This document shows positions 21,042-30,005 of a stretch of DNA of 33,798 nucleotides, piece after piece. A program made the translations under genes and the position numbers. The notes under the pieces were generated by a model. That model did no database searches. It was not told where the DNA came from and saw only the letters and a list, made by a program, of their open reading frames with translations. The stretch's first letter is position 1. Each line of letters begins with the position of its first letter. Source of the DNA: Sphingobacterium bovisgrunnientis (GTDB taxonomy: Bacteria > Bacteroidota > Bacteroidia > Sphingobacteriales > Sphingobacteriaceae); NCBI RefSeq assembly GCF_009829085.1, contig NZ_WUQY01000035.1, forward strand, positions 1 to 33,798, written 5' to 3'.

Positions 21042-22580
21042 TTAACTAACCAAAACGTCACCAGACATTTCAATTGGAATATCTAAATTCAGTAATCTAA
21101 GCACTGTAGGAGCTATATCTCCTAGCTTGCCATCTGCAATATTAGAATAATCTTTGTCGATTAGAATACAAGGCACAAGATTGGTCGTATGTGCAGTATT
21201 TGGTGAGCCATCTTCATTCAACATGAATTCAGAATTACCATGATCAGCCAAAATGATAAAAGAATATCCAAATTCTAAACCAGTCTCAACAACTTTTTTC
21301 AAACATATATCAACTGTCTCCACAGCTTTCACTACGGCTTCGAATACTCCTGTATGTCCTACCATATCTGGATTTGCAAAGTTCAAGCATATAAAATCTG
21401 GTTGGTTGTTAATAATATCGTGGCAAATAGAGTCCGCGATACCAAATGCACTCATTTCAGGCTGCAAATCATAAGTTGCGACTTTCGGTGATGATACCAA
21501 TAATCTTCTTTCTCCTTTAAACTCTTGTTCACGGCCACCTGAAAAGAAGAATGTTACGTGCGGGTATTTTTCCGTTTCTGCAATACGAACCTGTGTCTTT
21601 CCTTGAGCTTCTAATGCTTCTCCCAAAGTATTTGTTAGATTGTCTTTTTGGAACACAACTTTGACACCTTTGAAGGTATCATCATAAGAAGTCATTGTCA
21701 CGTAATATAAATCCAAAGGCTTCATATTATATTCAGGAAATTCTTGTTGTGTTAATGCAATAGTAATTTCTCGACCACGGTCAGTTCTGAAGTTGTAGCA
21801 GAATACAACGTCACCTTCTTGAATCGTCGCCTTAGGTGAGCCGTCATGATTAGCTATAACAATTGGTTTTATGAATTCATCCGTTACACCATTTTTGTAT
21901 GATTCTTTAATCGATTCTTGCAAATTTGATGAAGGTTGACCTACGCCTTTTGTTAGTAAATCATAAGTTTCTTTAACACGTTCCCAACGATTATCTCTAT
22001 CCATTGCGTAATAACGGCCAATGGCAGAAGCAATCGTTCCAGTAGATATAGTTAAATGATTTTCTAAATCTTTAACATAATCTAGACCACCATTTGGATC
22101 TGTATCACGACCATCTAAAAAAGCATGAATAAAAACTTGATCATTTGTCAAACCAGCTACTTTTGCAGCATCACACAAAGCTTTGAGATGCGTAATATGT
22201 GCATGTACACCGCCATCAGACAATAATCCGATGAAATGTACTTTTTTGTTATTAAGCTTTGCATAGTCAAAGGCATCCTGTATAACTTGGTGGCTTTCGA
22301 AAATACCATCTTTTGCCGCTTTATTAATACGTCCTAATTCTTGATATACAACTCTACCTGCTCCTAGATTCATGTGACCTACTTCTGAATTACCCATTTG
22401 TCCTTCTGGGAGTCCGACAGCCTCTCCAGATGCTTCAAGTTTAGAATTTGGATATTTTTGTAATAAAGAATTTAAATAAGGAATCTTTGCAGATAAAACA
22501 GCATTTGAATTATCATTTTTGCCATAACCTAATCCATCTAGGATGATTAAGGCTACTTTCTTTTGATTTAAGTTGTCCAC
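21042..22580 (-). CDS. gpmI: Phosphoglycerate mutase, 2,3-bisphosphoglycerate-independent
   Basis: About 512 residues. The enzyme interconverts 3- and 2-phosphoglycerate in glycolysis using two Mn ions and a phosphoserine intermediate. Alkaline-phosphatase-superfamily marks are VALIILDGLGYG at the N-terminus, the nucleophile Ser in GQMGNSEVGHMNLGAGR, HIHAFLDGRD-type and DRDNRWERV blocks, and the C-terminal metal residues in NFANPDMVGHTG and ILADHGNSE. The frame is open to 22706, but the extra N-terminal stretch is unlike the family. GTG at 22580 (product starts MDNLNQKKVALIILDG) is the best start. That start is only three bases from a promoter box, so the true 5' end needs care. Confidence 0.93.
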   Translation of the reverse strand: MDNLNQKKVALIILDGLGYGKNDNSNAVLSAKIPYLNSLLQKYPNSKLEASGEAVGLPEGQMGNSEVGHMNLGAGRVVYQELGRINKAAKDGIFESHQVIQDAFDYAKLNNKKVHFIGLLSDGGVHAHITHLKALCDAAKVAGLTNDQVFIHAFLDGRDTDPNGGLDYVKDLENHLTISTGTIASAIGRYYAMDRDNRWERVKETYDLLTKGVGQPSSNLQESIKESYKNGVTDEFIKPIVIANHDGSPKATIQEGDVVFCYNFRTDRGREITIALTQQEFPEYNMKPLDLYYVTMTSYDDTFKGVKVVFQKDNLTNTLGEALEAQGKTQVRIAETEKYPHVTFFFSGGREQEFKGERRLLVSSPKVATYDLQPEMSAFGIADSICHDIINNQPDFICLNFANPDMVGHTGVFEAVVKAVETVDICLKKVVETGLEFGYSFIILADHGNSEFMLNEDGSPNTAHTTNLVPCILIDKDYSNIADGKLGDIAPTVLRLLNLDIPIEMSGDVLVS

Positions 22581-22583
22581 AGA

Positions 22584-22616
22584 CAAATATAAAAAAACTA
22601 CTCTTAAGTTATTAAA
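22584..22616 (-). promoter_or_regulatory. Candidate gpmI promoter abutting its start codon
   Basis: On the minus strand TTTA (22616-22613), 21 bases, then TATATTTG (22591-22584), a perfect TAnnTTTG box. It ends three bases before the GTG at 22580, so a transcript from it would begin in or just after that codon: either gpmI is translated leaderless, or the box is not the one used. Confidence 0.4.
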
Positions 22617-22718
22617 TTCTGAAATTAAATTATTCATTTTTGAAAATATGCTATTTTCTCGCATTATTATTGGATGCAATCTATCGTAATTGATATATTC
22701 GCACATATTTTCTATTAA

Positions 22719-23096
22719 ATGAACATAATTGTTGTTACAATAATTTCAATATTATCTCTATTTAATCTGTCAGACAACAATGATATGGATAAAGTTGTTC
22801 TTGACGCATTAATGAATTCTGATGGAAAGAGACTGAGCAATCTTTTCACTTCATCGATAAAAATATCAATTCTTAAAGACGAACAAATAGCAAATAAATA
22901 TCAAGCTGAGTTGATTGTCTCTGATTTTTTTAAAAACAATAAGCTTGTTGAGATTAAAAGATTACCTCAACCGAAAAACATTTCTATTAACTGCTTAGTA
23001 TATGAGGTTAGAACTGTGAAAGGACGACAGCGTATATTTATGAAAATTGTTAATTTGAAGAATAAAGATCATATATCTGAATTCAGAGTGGAATAG
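22719..23096 (+). CDS. DUF4783 family protein
   Basis: A 125-residue protein matching the Bacteroidota DUF4783 family, usually found beside nadC as here. A short N-terminal hydrophobic stretch (NIIVVTIISILSLFNL) looks like a signal peptide or anchor. The rest is a small alpha+beta domain of the NTF2-like type (LSNLFTSSIKISIL, QAELIVSDFFKNN, YEVRTVKGRQRIFMKIVNL). No catalytic residues are evident and the function is unknown. It is divergent from gpmI and 72 bases ahead of nadC, possibly in the same transcript. Confidence 0.75.
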   Translation: MNIIVVTIISILSLFNLSDNNDMDKVVLDALMNSDGKRLSNLFTSSIKISILKDEQIANKYQAELIVSDFFKNNKLVEIKRLPQPKNISINCLVYEVRTVKGRQRIFMKIVNLKNKDHISEFRVE

Positions 23097-23168
23097 ATTA
23101 TATTTTTATCAAACATATATTTTACTCATCTTCGTTTTAAATAAGTTATTGATAATAAAATAGACAGA

Positions 23169-24026
23169 ATGGATATAGCATATAAAAATCTCTTGAAAAA
23201 GTTTGTGGATCAGGCTGTTTTAGAAGATGTACAGGATGGTGATCATACTTCACTCGCTTCATTACCAGAGAATAAGATGGGGGAAGCAAAACTACTAGTG
23301 AAAGATGATGGTATCATTGCTGGGGTAGAGGTTGGGGTTGAGATTTTTAATCATATTGACGAAAACCTTAACGTTGAGATTCTTATTAATGATGGAAGCA
23401 TTGTTGAAAATGGAGATATTGTACTTTACGTAAAGGGAAGAATTCATTCTATACTTAAAGCGGAAAGGTTAGTTTTGAATGTAATGCAGCGTATGTCTGG
23501 TATTGCTTCGCGTACAGCTGAATATGTAAAACAGCTAGACGGCACTAACACGAAAATTCTTGATACTCGTAAGACTACACCATTGTTGCGTTTTTTAGAG
23601 AAGCGCGCTGTAGTATTAGGTGGGGGAGTTAACCATCGATTTGGACTATATGATATGATTCTTATCAAAGACAATCATGTTGACTATGCAGGATCCATTA
23701 CAAATGCTGTAAAAAATGCAGTAAAATATAAAAATGAAAAAAAATTAAACATTCCTATTGAAGTAGAGGTTCGTAACTTTGAAGAATTAGAAGAACTGTT
23801 GCATTGCAAAGGTGTGGATCGAGTTATGTTTGATAATTTTACACCAGAAGATGTGAGAAAAGCAGTAAGCGTAGTTGCGGGTAAATTGATTACAGAGGCT
23901 TCTGGAGGAATTGACCTCAGTACAATTAGATCATACGCACTCTCAGGAGTGAATTATATATCTGTAGGAGCATTGACACACTCAGTGAAAAGTTTGGATT
24001 TGAGTTTAAAAGCTAAGCTTATTTAG
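23169..24026 (+). CDS. nadC: Nicotinate-nucleotide pyrophosphorylase (carboxylating)
   Basis: A 285-residue quinolinate phosphoribosyltransferase: quinolinate + PRPP to nicotinate mononucleotide, CO2 and PPi, in de novo NAD synthesis. Clear family blocks are ERLVLNVMQRMSGIASRTAEYV, the substrate-binding DTRKTTPLLRFLEKRAVVLGGG, NHRFGLYDMILIKDNH, IEVEVRNFEEL, and the C-terminal phosphate-binding TEASGGID and YISVGALTHS. The N-terminal half carries the expected barrel-sandwich domain. plsY follows 28 bases later, so the two are probably co-transcribed. Confidence 0.97.
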   Translation: MDIAYKNLLKKFVDQAVLEDVQDGDHTSLASLPENKMGEAKLLVKDDGIIAGVEVGVEIFNHIDENLNVEILINDGSIVENGDIVLYVKGRIHSILKAERLVLNVMQRMSGIASRTAEYVKQLDGTNTKILDTRKTTPLLRFLEKRAVVLGGGVNHRFGLYDMILIKDNHVDYAGSITNAVKNAVKYKNEKKLNIPIEVEVRNFEELEELLHCKGVDRVMFDNFTPEDVRKAVSVVAGKLITEASGGIDLSTIRSYALSGVNYISVGALTHSVKSLDLSLKAKLI

Positions 24027-24054
24027 TATTTTTGTTTAGGATTTAAATATTTTA

Positions 24055-24702
24055 ATGATTTCATTATATTTATTTGGTATTGTAATACTCGCCTATTTGT
24101 TTGGTTCCATACCTACAGCAGTTTGGTTTGGACAAGCATTTTATGGTGTAGATGTGCGGGAGTATGGTAGTGGAAATGCTGGGGCAACGAATACATTTCG
24201 GGTTTTAGGAAAAAAGGCTGGAATTATTGTGATGTTAGTCGATATTTTCAAGGGTTGGACAGCCACTAACTTACCTTATTTATTAGATTCGGAAATCGTA
24301 GGTACGCATGATTCCGCGCACTTCGTGAATTTTCAACTCGCATTAGGCGTTATTGCTGTTTTAGGACATTTATTTCCCATTTTCGCTGGCTTCAGAGGTG
24401 GAAAAGGAGTAGCCACACTCTTTGGGATGGTAATTGCGATACAGCCATTGGCAGCTTTGTGTTGTGTTACTGTATTTTTGGTGTGCTTGATTATAAGTCA
24501 TTATGTATCATTGAGCTCTATACTTTCTGGCTTTACATTTCCAGTTAGTTTAGCACTTGTCATCAAGACAACTGTTCCCTCGGTAATGTTGTATGCTATA
24601 GCAATATGCGTTTTGATTTTGATAACCCATCAGAAAAACATTGAGCGGCTTCTTAAGGGAAAAGAATCAAAAATATACTTGTTTAAAAAATCTTCAAAAT
24701 AA
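24055..24702 (+). CDS. plsY: Acyl-phosphate:glycerol-3-phosphate acyltransferase
   Basis: A 215-residue inner-membrane enzyme with about five membrane segments that makes lysophosphatidic acid from acyl-phosphate and glycerol-3-phosphate, the first step of phospholipid synthesis. The conserved loops are present: GSIPTAVWFG with REYGSGNAGATNTFRVLGKKAG (residues about 17-60), GHLFPIFAGFRGGKGVAT (about 115-132) and the third motif near the C-terminus. Length is typical. It lies between nadC and the M48 peptidase gene on the same strand. Confidence 0.96.
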   Translation: MISLYLFGIVILAYLFGSIPTAVWFGQAFYGVDVREYGSGNAGATNTFRVLGKKAGIIVMLVDIFKGWTATNLPYLLDSEIVGTHDSAHFVNFQLALGVIAVLGHLFPIFAGFRGGKGVATLFGMVIAIQPLAALCCVTVFLVCLIISHYVSLSSILSGFTFPVSLALVIKTTVPSVMLYAIAICVLILITHQKNIERLLKGKESKIYLFKKSSK

Positions 24703-24775
24703 TTCTTCTTTCTTAAACTTTTAGGAATCATTATTGTATAATGTAGTTAGAAGGTATTATTAATTTAAAAATATT

Positions 24776-25582
24776 ATGAAAAAGATATTTACATATGCAT
24801 CATTTGTGTTGTTGGGAGCAACATTAGTAGCATGCGCGACATCCGCAGTGACTGGAAGAAAATATTTAAAGTTAGTAGATAGCGAAACTATTAATCAGCA
24901 AGCTACATTGGCTTATAAAGAGTTTTTAAATGATAAAAATACGAAAGTAGTAACTGGTACTGCACAAGCTACTGCTGTCAAGCGTGTTGGTAATAATATT
25001 GCTGCAGCAACGCAGCGCTATTTGCAACAAAAAGGAATCGCCGATAATTTTAATTTCAATTGGGAATTTAATCTTATACAAAATAGTGATGTTAATGCGT
25101 GGTGTATGCCAGGTGGCAAAGTTGCTGTATTCACAGGAATTCTACCTATCTCAGGCACAGAAGGTGGGTTGGCGACTATAATGGGTCATGAGATCGCACA
25201 CGCCTTAGAGGAGCATTCTGTAGCTCAGGTTTCTAATCAAATGGCATTGCAATTAGGTGCACAAGTAATAGGTGCTGCTTCGCAAATGTCAAATAATAAA
25301 GGTGTCGCTGTTCTAAATCAAGTTTACGGTATTGGTGCGCCATTGGGGATGTTGAAATTTTCTAGAAATGATGAGTTAGCAGCTGATAAAGCCGGATTGA
25401 TTATTATGGCGATGGCGGGATATGATCCGAATGAAGCAGTGAAATTTTGGGAAAGAATGGCTGGCGCAAAATCAGGTGCGAATACGCCACCAGAATGGTT
25501 GAGTACACACCCTAGTGATGCGAGACGTATTTCTCAAATACAAGCACTAGTGCCTGAGGCAATGAAATATTATAAAAAGTAA
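24776..25582 (+). CDS. M48-family metallopeptidase lipoprotein (LoiP/BepA-like)
   Basis: A 268-residue exported zinc peptidase. Signal peptide with lipobox LVAC (Cys20), so it is anchored as a lipoprotein. The zinc motif is HEIAH (residues 138-142) in MGHEIAHALEEHS, and the third ligand is the Glu in NDELAADKAG. The substrate-region marks NAWCMPGGKVAVFTGIL and WLSTHPSDARRI are typical of the M48 family that checks outer-membrane proteins. No TPR region follows, which distinguishes it from BepA. It ends in a strong bidirectional terminator. Confidence 0.92.
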   Translation: MKKIFTYASFVLLGATLVACATSAVTGRKYLKLVDSETINQQATLAYKEFLNDKNTKVVTGTAQATAVKRVGNNIAAATQRYLQQKGIADNFNFNWEFNLIQNSDVNAWCMPGGKVAVFTGILPISGTEGGLATIMGHEIAHALEEHSVAQVSNQMALQLGAQVIGAASQMSNNKGVAVLNQVYGIGAPLGMLKFSRNDELAADKAGLIIMAMAGYDPNEAVKFWERMAGAKSGANTPPEWLSTHPSDARRISQIQALVPEAMKYYKK

Positions 25583-25599
25583 TCAAATTTATAATAACA

Positions 25600-25635
25600 A
25601 AATAAGCGCGAATGATCTTTCATCCGCGCTTATTT
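25600..25635. terminator. Bidirectional terminator between the M48 gene and queE
   Basis: A perfect 11-bp stem AAATAAGCGCG / CGCGCTTATTT with a 14-base loop, A-rich on the left and T-rich on the right. It serves both convergent genes. Confidence 0.9.
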
Positions 25636-25640
25636 TATTA

Positions 25641-26264
25641 TTAAGGAATATTTAAATATTTGTGGGTTTGTAAGGAAATATTCCACTTTGGATTATCCTT
25701 TACATAATCAATAATAAGTGGTGTAACCTCAGCTGCTTTTGACCATTCAGGTTGTAAATAAAGCTTACAATTTGGTGCTGCTAATGCGGCATGCTCTTCA
25801 GCCCATAGGAAATCAGATTTGTTAAAAACAATAACTTTCAATTCACCAGCAGCTGCTAAAACTTCAGGTCTCGGACCTTTAAATTTCTTTGGAGATAGAC
25901 AAATCCAATCCCAATCACCGCTTAATGGATATGCTCCCGAGGTTTCGATAAAAGTTTCAATTCCTTCCTCTTTCAAACGTCTCGTCAGCAAATCTAAATT
26001 ATAGATTAAAGGCTCACCACCTGTAATGACAACTGTTTTTGCGGGATGAGTTTTTGCATTATTCACGATTGTTTCTACAGAAGTAAGAGGATGTAATTCA
26101 GCATCCCAACTTTCCTTGACATCACACCAATGGCAACCTACATCACAACCTCCAAGACGTATGAAATATGCAGCTTTTCCAGTATGATATCCTTCACCTT
26201 GAATTGTGTAAAAATCCTCCATAAGAGGTAATAATGATCCGTCTTCAGGAACTTGATGCGACAT
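25641..26264 (-). CDS. queE: 7-carboxy-7-deazaguanine synthase
   Basis: A 207-residue radical SAM enzyme that rearranges 6-carboxytetrahydropterin to 7-carboxy-7-deazaguanine in queuosine/preQ0 synthesis. The QueE signature EDFYTIQGEGYHTGKAAYFI precedes the cluster motif CDVGCHWC (Cys40, Cys44, Cys47), followed by WDAE and the SAM-binding VVITGGEPLIY. ATG 26264 gives the usual N-terminus; the upstream TTG at 26285 overlaps the promoter box TACCTTTG (26290-26283) and is rejected. No queC or queD is adjacent. Confidence 0.94.
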   Translation of the reverse strand: MSHQVPEDGSLLPLMEDFYTIQGEGYHTGKAAYFIRLGGCDVGCHWCDVKESWDAELHPLTSVETIVNNAKTHPAKTVVITGGEPLIYNLDLLTRRLKEEGIETFIETSGAYPLSGDWDWICLSPKKFKGPRPEVLAAAGELKVIVFNKSDFLWAEEHAALAAPNCKLYLQPEWSKAAEVTPLIIDYVKDNPKWNISLQTHKYLNIP

Positions 26265-26282
26265 TGTGTAATTATTAGAGTG

Positions 26283-26290
26283 CAAAGGTA
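26283..26290 (-). promoter_or_regulatory. -7 box of the queE promoter
   Basis: The minus strand reads TACCTTTG, a perfect TAnnTTTG, 18 bases before the queE ATG, giving a very short leader. No convincing TTTG partner is found upstream, where a palindrome (26311-26330) lies instead. Confidence 0.5.
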
Positions 26291-26310
26291 CGATTATTTG
26301 CTATTATGTC

Positions 26311-26330
26311 ATTGGACATATGTGTCTAAT
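26311..26330. repeat. Imperfect 20-bp palindrome between divergent genes
   Basis: ATT-G-GACA-TATG-TGTC-T-AAT: arms pair except for one symmetric G/T mismatch. It covers the -33 region expected for queE and lies about 12 bases before the -33 element of the surface-protein gene. It could be an operator; nothing proves it. Confidence 0.4.
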
Positions 26331-26341
26331 GTAAATGTACA

Positions 26342-26373
26342 TTGGTTATTTAATTGTCAAAATGTTATATTTG
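26342..26373 (+). promoter_or_regulatory. Promoter of the large surface-protein gene
   Basis: TTG (26342-26344), 21 bases, then TATATTTG (26366-26373), a perfect TAnnTTTG. Transcription should begin near 26380, leaving about a dozen bases before the ATG. Confidence 0.6.
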
Positions 26374-26392
26374 ATTTTAGCCAATCATAACT

Positions 26393-29300
26393 ATGAGCGT
26401 CTTCCTACGAGCTATTATCTATGTTATATTCTTAGTGCACAGTATAGAGGTATTTGCAGATGGCTCAAAAGACTTATACCCCAATGGAGTTAGGGGAGGG
26501 CGAGCTTTTATGGAAAGTGTAACTTATCAAAATGGACAATTAACTCATAATTATTATAATCATGCAAGACATTTTGCTTATGTACAGAAGGATGAATCGC
26601 TTGCTGTAGCATCAAGTGCACAAGGTGTTAGAGGAGGAACAATTCGTATAGTAAGTCCTTCTGGAAGACAATATTCAACAGGAAACGATGTGTTGGGGAA
26701 AATTAGTGGATCTGCTGGCTTCACAAATAGACAAGCAGAGTTAGCAGGACCACGAGTAGGGTATCAACCTTTTGAAATAACAGCTCAAGAGGATGGAATA
26801 TGGATGATTGAATTTTTAACTCCAGATAGTACAGCTAATAATAATACTATTCCTAACGTAGGAGCAAATGATAATTGGACTCAGCCCGATAATCAAAATG
26901 TAATAGCTGCTTGGGACGTTTCTGTGAGAAATAAATCAGACACAGAGTGGTTAAGTGGGAGAGTGTTTGTCAATGTATTGAATCTACATATACATGGCGA
27001 CAATATGGCAAACATTAATCGCGCCTATTTTGGGGTAAATTATGTATTAACAAAAGATGGTTATTATTATAAGGTGGACGGAAATGGCAGTATAGGACTG
27101 AAGTTTACCTATTTTGTTAATAATTCAGGGATTTTAAATTCAGAAAATACACCAAGTTATAAGAGCTCGACAGAAGGCTACAATGCTCGTCTTCATAATC
27201 CTAATTCAAAAGATATTGGAAATGAATTCGTAACGCACAAAATATTCTACACCGTGCCTAATGCTGACTTGCCGCAAAATAGTCATAGTGCGTTGGGATC
27301 AACTTGGTTGCTAAATGACGTGCAGATTCCTAGTGTTAAAAATATCAAGGTAGGTAGTTCAGAATCTACCGAAAATAATATAAATACAAAGGGAAGTGAA
27401 ATTTCTTTTCAGACGAATTATGCTGGACGATACAAGGTAATAGTTAGGAGTATCGATGAAAATATTAATTTCATGCCATGGGAATCAATTGTACAGGGAC
27501 AGATAGGAGAAAATAAATTTGTTTGGCCTGGAATTGATGGTAATGGAAATTTAGTGCCAGGTGGTTCTTATAGTATTCAAGTTAGTATTTCATCTATTGA
27601 GGGAGAAGTTCATTTTCCTTATTTTGACATGGAAACAAATCCTAATGGGTTGAAGTTAGAAAGACTAAATAGAGATAATGGATTACTAGAACCAGCAATT
27701 ATATATTGGGATGATAGTGATATTCCTCGTGGTAATAACATAGCAGAACATTCTAATCCCATAGTGAATCTGGAAGGGATTTTAAGTAATGTCAATGGAC
27801 ACCGTTGGGGAACATATACTGTGTCTTCAGGAAGTGCTAATAATAATCTATTTACTGGTTCAAATAGTTTTGGCAATAATATGGCTATGAATACTTGGTC
27901 GTATGCTGTTCAAGTAGAAGAGTTGTCAGAAAAGGAAATAGTAGTAGAAGTTGCTGATTTAGAGGTCATCTCTCTTTTGGCAGATAAAGATACCATTGAA
28001 CTGAATGAAAGGGTTAATTTTACAGCTAAAGTAAGAAATAATGGACCTTCAGATGTTGTAAATGGTAAATTTGAATTCAGTTTACCTTTAGGTTTCCAAA
28101 TTGAAAATGTCACTTTGGAAACTAATGATTGTGCAAGTATTGGTTCAATAAATAAATTCAACAATACTTTAACTCTGACTCTAAATATAGAAAATAGTTG
28201 TGAAGCTACATTTCTTATTAGCGCTTTCGCAAATAATGTTCCTGATGATACTTATGGTCATGTAATTGCAGAGGCAGGAGTAGTTAGACCCAAAGGTTAC
28301 ACTGATCCAGATGCAACGCTTAACAATATTGCAGAATTAGATCCTAAGTCTGCACGTGAAGAATGTGCTCCGAGTGGCTGTAATAATATAAAGACAAACG
28401 CAGATGTATTTTTGCTGGAACCTATAAATGAAAGAGGGAAAATTTCACTCCTAAAAGAGGTAAGGCATGTAGATAGTAATGGTTCTGGATTTCAGGAAGC
28501 TGGTGAGATATTAGAATATAAATTTACAATTCGTAATGTCGGTCAGGTGAATATTTCTGAATTAGTTATTCTGGATTCATTATTATCTCCTTCTCGTTTA
28601 CCCTTAGATGAAGTGGTGTTAGCTGCTGGTCAAGAGTATGATATCGTTGTTCCATATACAATTACAGATGAAGATGTGAATAGAAAATTTATTATAAATA
28701 GAGCTTTCGTTGAAGGGAAAAATCCAAGAAACTTTGATGTCAAAGATATTTCTGGTACAACCTATACGAATGATGACAGTACAAAAATTGATATTGATAA
28801 GCTTCCTGTAATACAATTAAAAAAATCTGTTGTAAATCGTGGTACAGGTGAAAATAATCAATTCACAGTAAATGATACGATAATGTATCGCTTTGAAATA
28901 CTACATCAAGGGGATGTTGGTATTCAGGATATTAAGTTATTTGATAATCTATTATTCACTTCATCACACACAGTTTCATCTAATCAAATTAGTAACAAAA
29001 CTATTTTTGTCGAATTCCCCTATCACATCACAAGTGCAGATATCAGTAGAGGGTATATAGAAAATTCTGCAGTGGTGGAGGCGAAAGATGTAAAATATGC
29101 GAATCTTCTTAGAGATACTTCTGGGAATACATTTTTAGATAACCAGAAAACAATAACTATAGTTGCAAAACCTCCAATAGCTTTGACAGACTACATAGAA
29201 ATCTTTCAAAGCCAAAATGCATCACTCCAAATTCTTGCAAACGATCAAAAGGGTAGCAGTGGTTGGGAAAATGGGAGAATTGAGATTATAGAACAACCAT

Positions 29301-30004
29301 CAATGGGCAGTTTGTCGATAAATGGTGTGAATATATATTTTACACAACATAATAATCTCGAAAGTGGAACAGATTATTTTACATATCGCATTATTGATAA
29401 TAGTAGACTCTCAAGTGAAATTGTACGTGTAGATATTGAAATCATTAAGACAATCCCCATTACAGTTAGTGATTATTTCATTCAGAACTATAATACAAAA
29501 ATAAAAATCAATCCAACCTTAAATGATTATGTAGAGTATTCTGAGCTTGATTTAGAAAGTATTAGTGTAATTAACCAGCCTTCAAATGGCACATTAGTTT
29601 ATTTAGGAAAAGGCGAGTTCAGCTATGAGTCTGATAAAACATTTTCTGGAGTAGATGAATTCAGTTACAGGATTATGGATAAAAATGGTAATTGGTCTGA
29701 GCCCGCAACCGTAAAAATTGAAATTTCTGGAATATTGATACCTAATGTAATTACACCTAATGGAGATGGTTTAAATGACTTTTTTGAGATTATTGGATCA
29801 TATCAATTCGAAAGTGTAGAGTTACAAGTTTTTGATCGGTTCAAAAATTTAATCTATCAAAATTCAAATTATCAAAATAATTGGGAGGTAAATTCTACTG
29901 TGCGTGATGGAACTTATTTTTATATCTTAAAGTTGAATAAAATAGGAGAGCGACCTATAATTCGGAGGGGATCGCTATTGATAACACGAGAAATGCTGAA
30001 TTAA
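26393..30004 (+). CDS. Large secreted surface protein with T9SS type B sorting domain
   Basis: A 1203-residue exported protein. Signal peptide about 1-22 (ends EVFA before DGS). Residues about 23-515 are a beta-rich region I cannot name. Residues about 520-660 form a DUF11-like domain (VADLEVISLLADKDTIELNE). Two related DUF11/DUF7507-like repeats follow at about 682-800 and 804-920, each with LLKEV or LKKSV plus an LDSLL or FDNLL turn. Two cadherin-like repeats lie at about 927-1015 and 1020-1112 (ALTDYIEIFQ / TVSDYFIQNY, and TYRIID / SYRIMD). Residues 1114-1203 are the gliding-motility-associated CHU_C domain (IPNVITPNGDGLNDFFEI), the type B signal for type IX secretion. It is probably a cell-surface or released adhesin-like protein; ligand unknown. 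The gene stands alone and converges on the next with one base between stop codons. Confidence 0.9.
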   Translation: MSVFLRAIIYVIFLVHSIEVFADGSKDLYPNGVRGGRAFMESVTYQNGQLTHNYYNHARHFAYVQKDESLAVASSAQGVRGGTIRIVSPSGRQYSTGNDVLGKISGSAGFTNRQAELAGPRVGYQPFEITAQEDGIWMIEFLTPDSTANNNTIPNVGANDNWTQPDNQNVIAAWDVSVRNKSDTEWLSGRVFVNVLNLHIHGDNMANINRAYFGVNYVLTKDGYYYKVDGNGSIGLKFTYFVNNSGILNSENTPSYKSSTEGYNARLHNPNSKDIGNEFVTHKIFYTVPNADLPQNSHSALGSTWLLNDVQIPSVKNIKVGSSESTENNINTKGSEISFQTNYAGRYKVIVRSIDENINFMPWESIVQGQIGENKFVWPGIDGNGNLVPGGSYSIQVSISSIEGEVHFPYFDMETNPNGLKLERLNRDNGLLEPAIIYWDDSDIPRGNNIAEHSNPIVNLEGILSNVNGHRWGTYTVSSGSANNNLFTGSNSFGNNMAMNTWSYAVQVEELSEKEIVVEVADLEVISLLADKDTIELNERVNFTAKVRNNGPSDVVNGKFEFSLPLGFQIENVTLETNDCASIGSINKFNNTLTLTLNIENSCEATFLISAFANNVPDDTYGHVIAEAGVVRPKGYTDPDATLNNIAELDPKSAREECAPSGCNNIKTNADVFLLEPINERGKISLLKEVRHVDSNGSGFQEAGEILEYKFTIRNVGQVNISELVILDSLLSPSRLPLDEVVLAAGQEYDIVVPYTITDEDVNRKFIINRAFVEGKNPRNFDVKDISGTTYTNDDSTKIDIDKLPVIQLKKSVVNRGTGENNQFTVNDTIMYRFEILHQGDVGIQDIKLFDNLLFTSSHTVSSNQISNKTIFVEFPYHITSADISRGYIENSAVVEAKDVKYANLLRDTSGNTFLDNQKTITIVAKPPIALTDYIEIFQSQNASLQILANDQKGSSGWENGRIEIIEQPSMGSLSINGVNIYFTQHNNLESGTDYFTYRIIDNSRLSSEIVRVDIEIIKTIPITVSDYFIQNYNTKIKINPTLNDYVEYSELDLESISVINQPSNGTLVYLGKGEFSYESDKTFSGVDEFSYRIMDKNGNWSEPATVKIEISGILIPNVITPNGDGLNDFFEIIGSYQFESVELQVFDRFKNLIYQNSNYQNNWEVNSTVRDGTYFYILKLNKIGERPIIRRGSLLITREMLN

Positions 30005-30005
30005 A

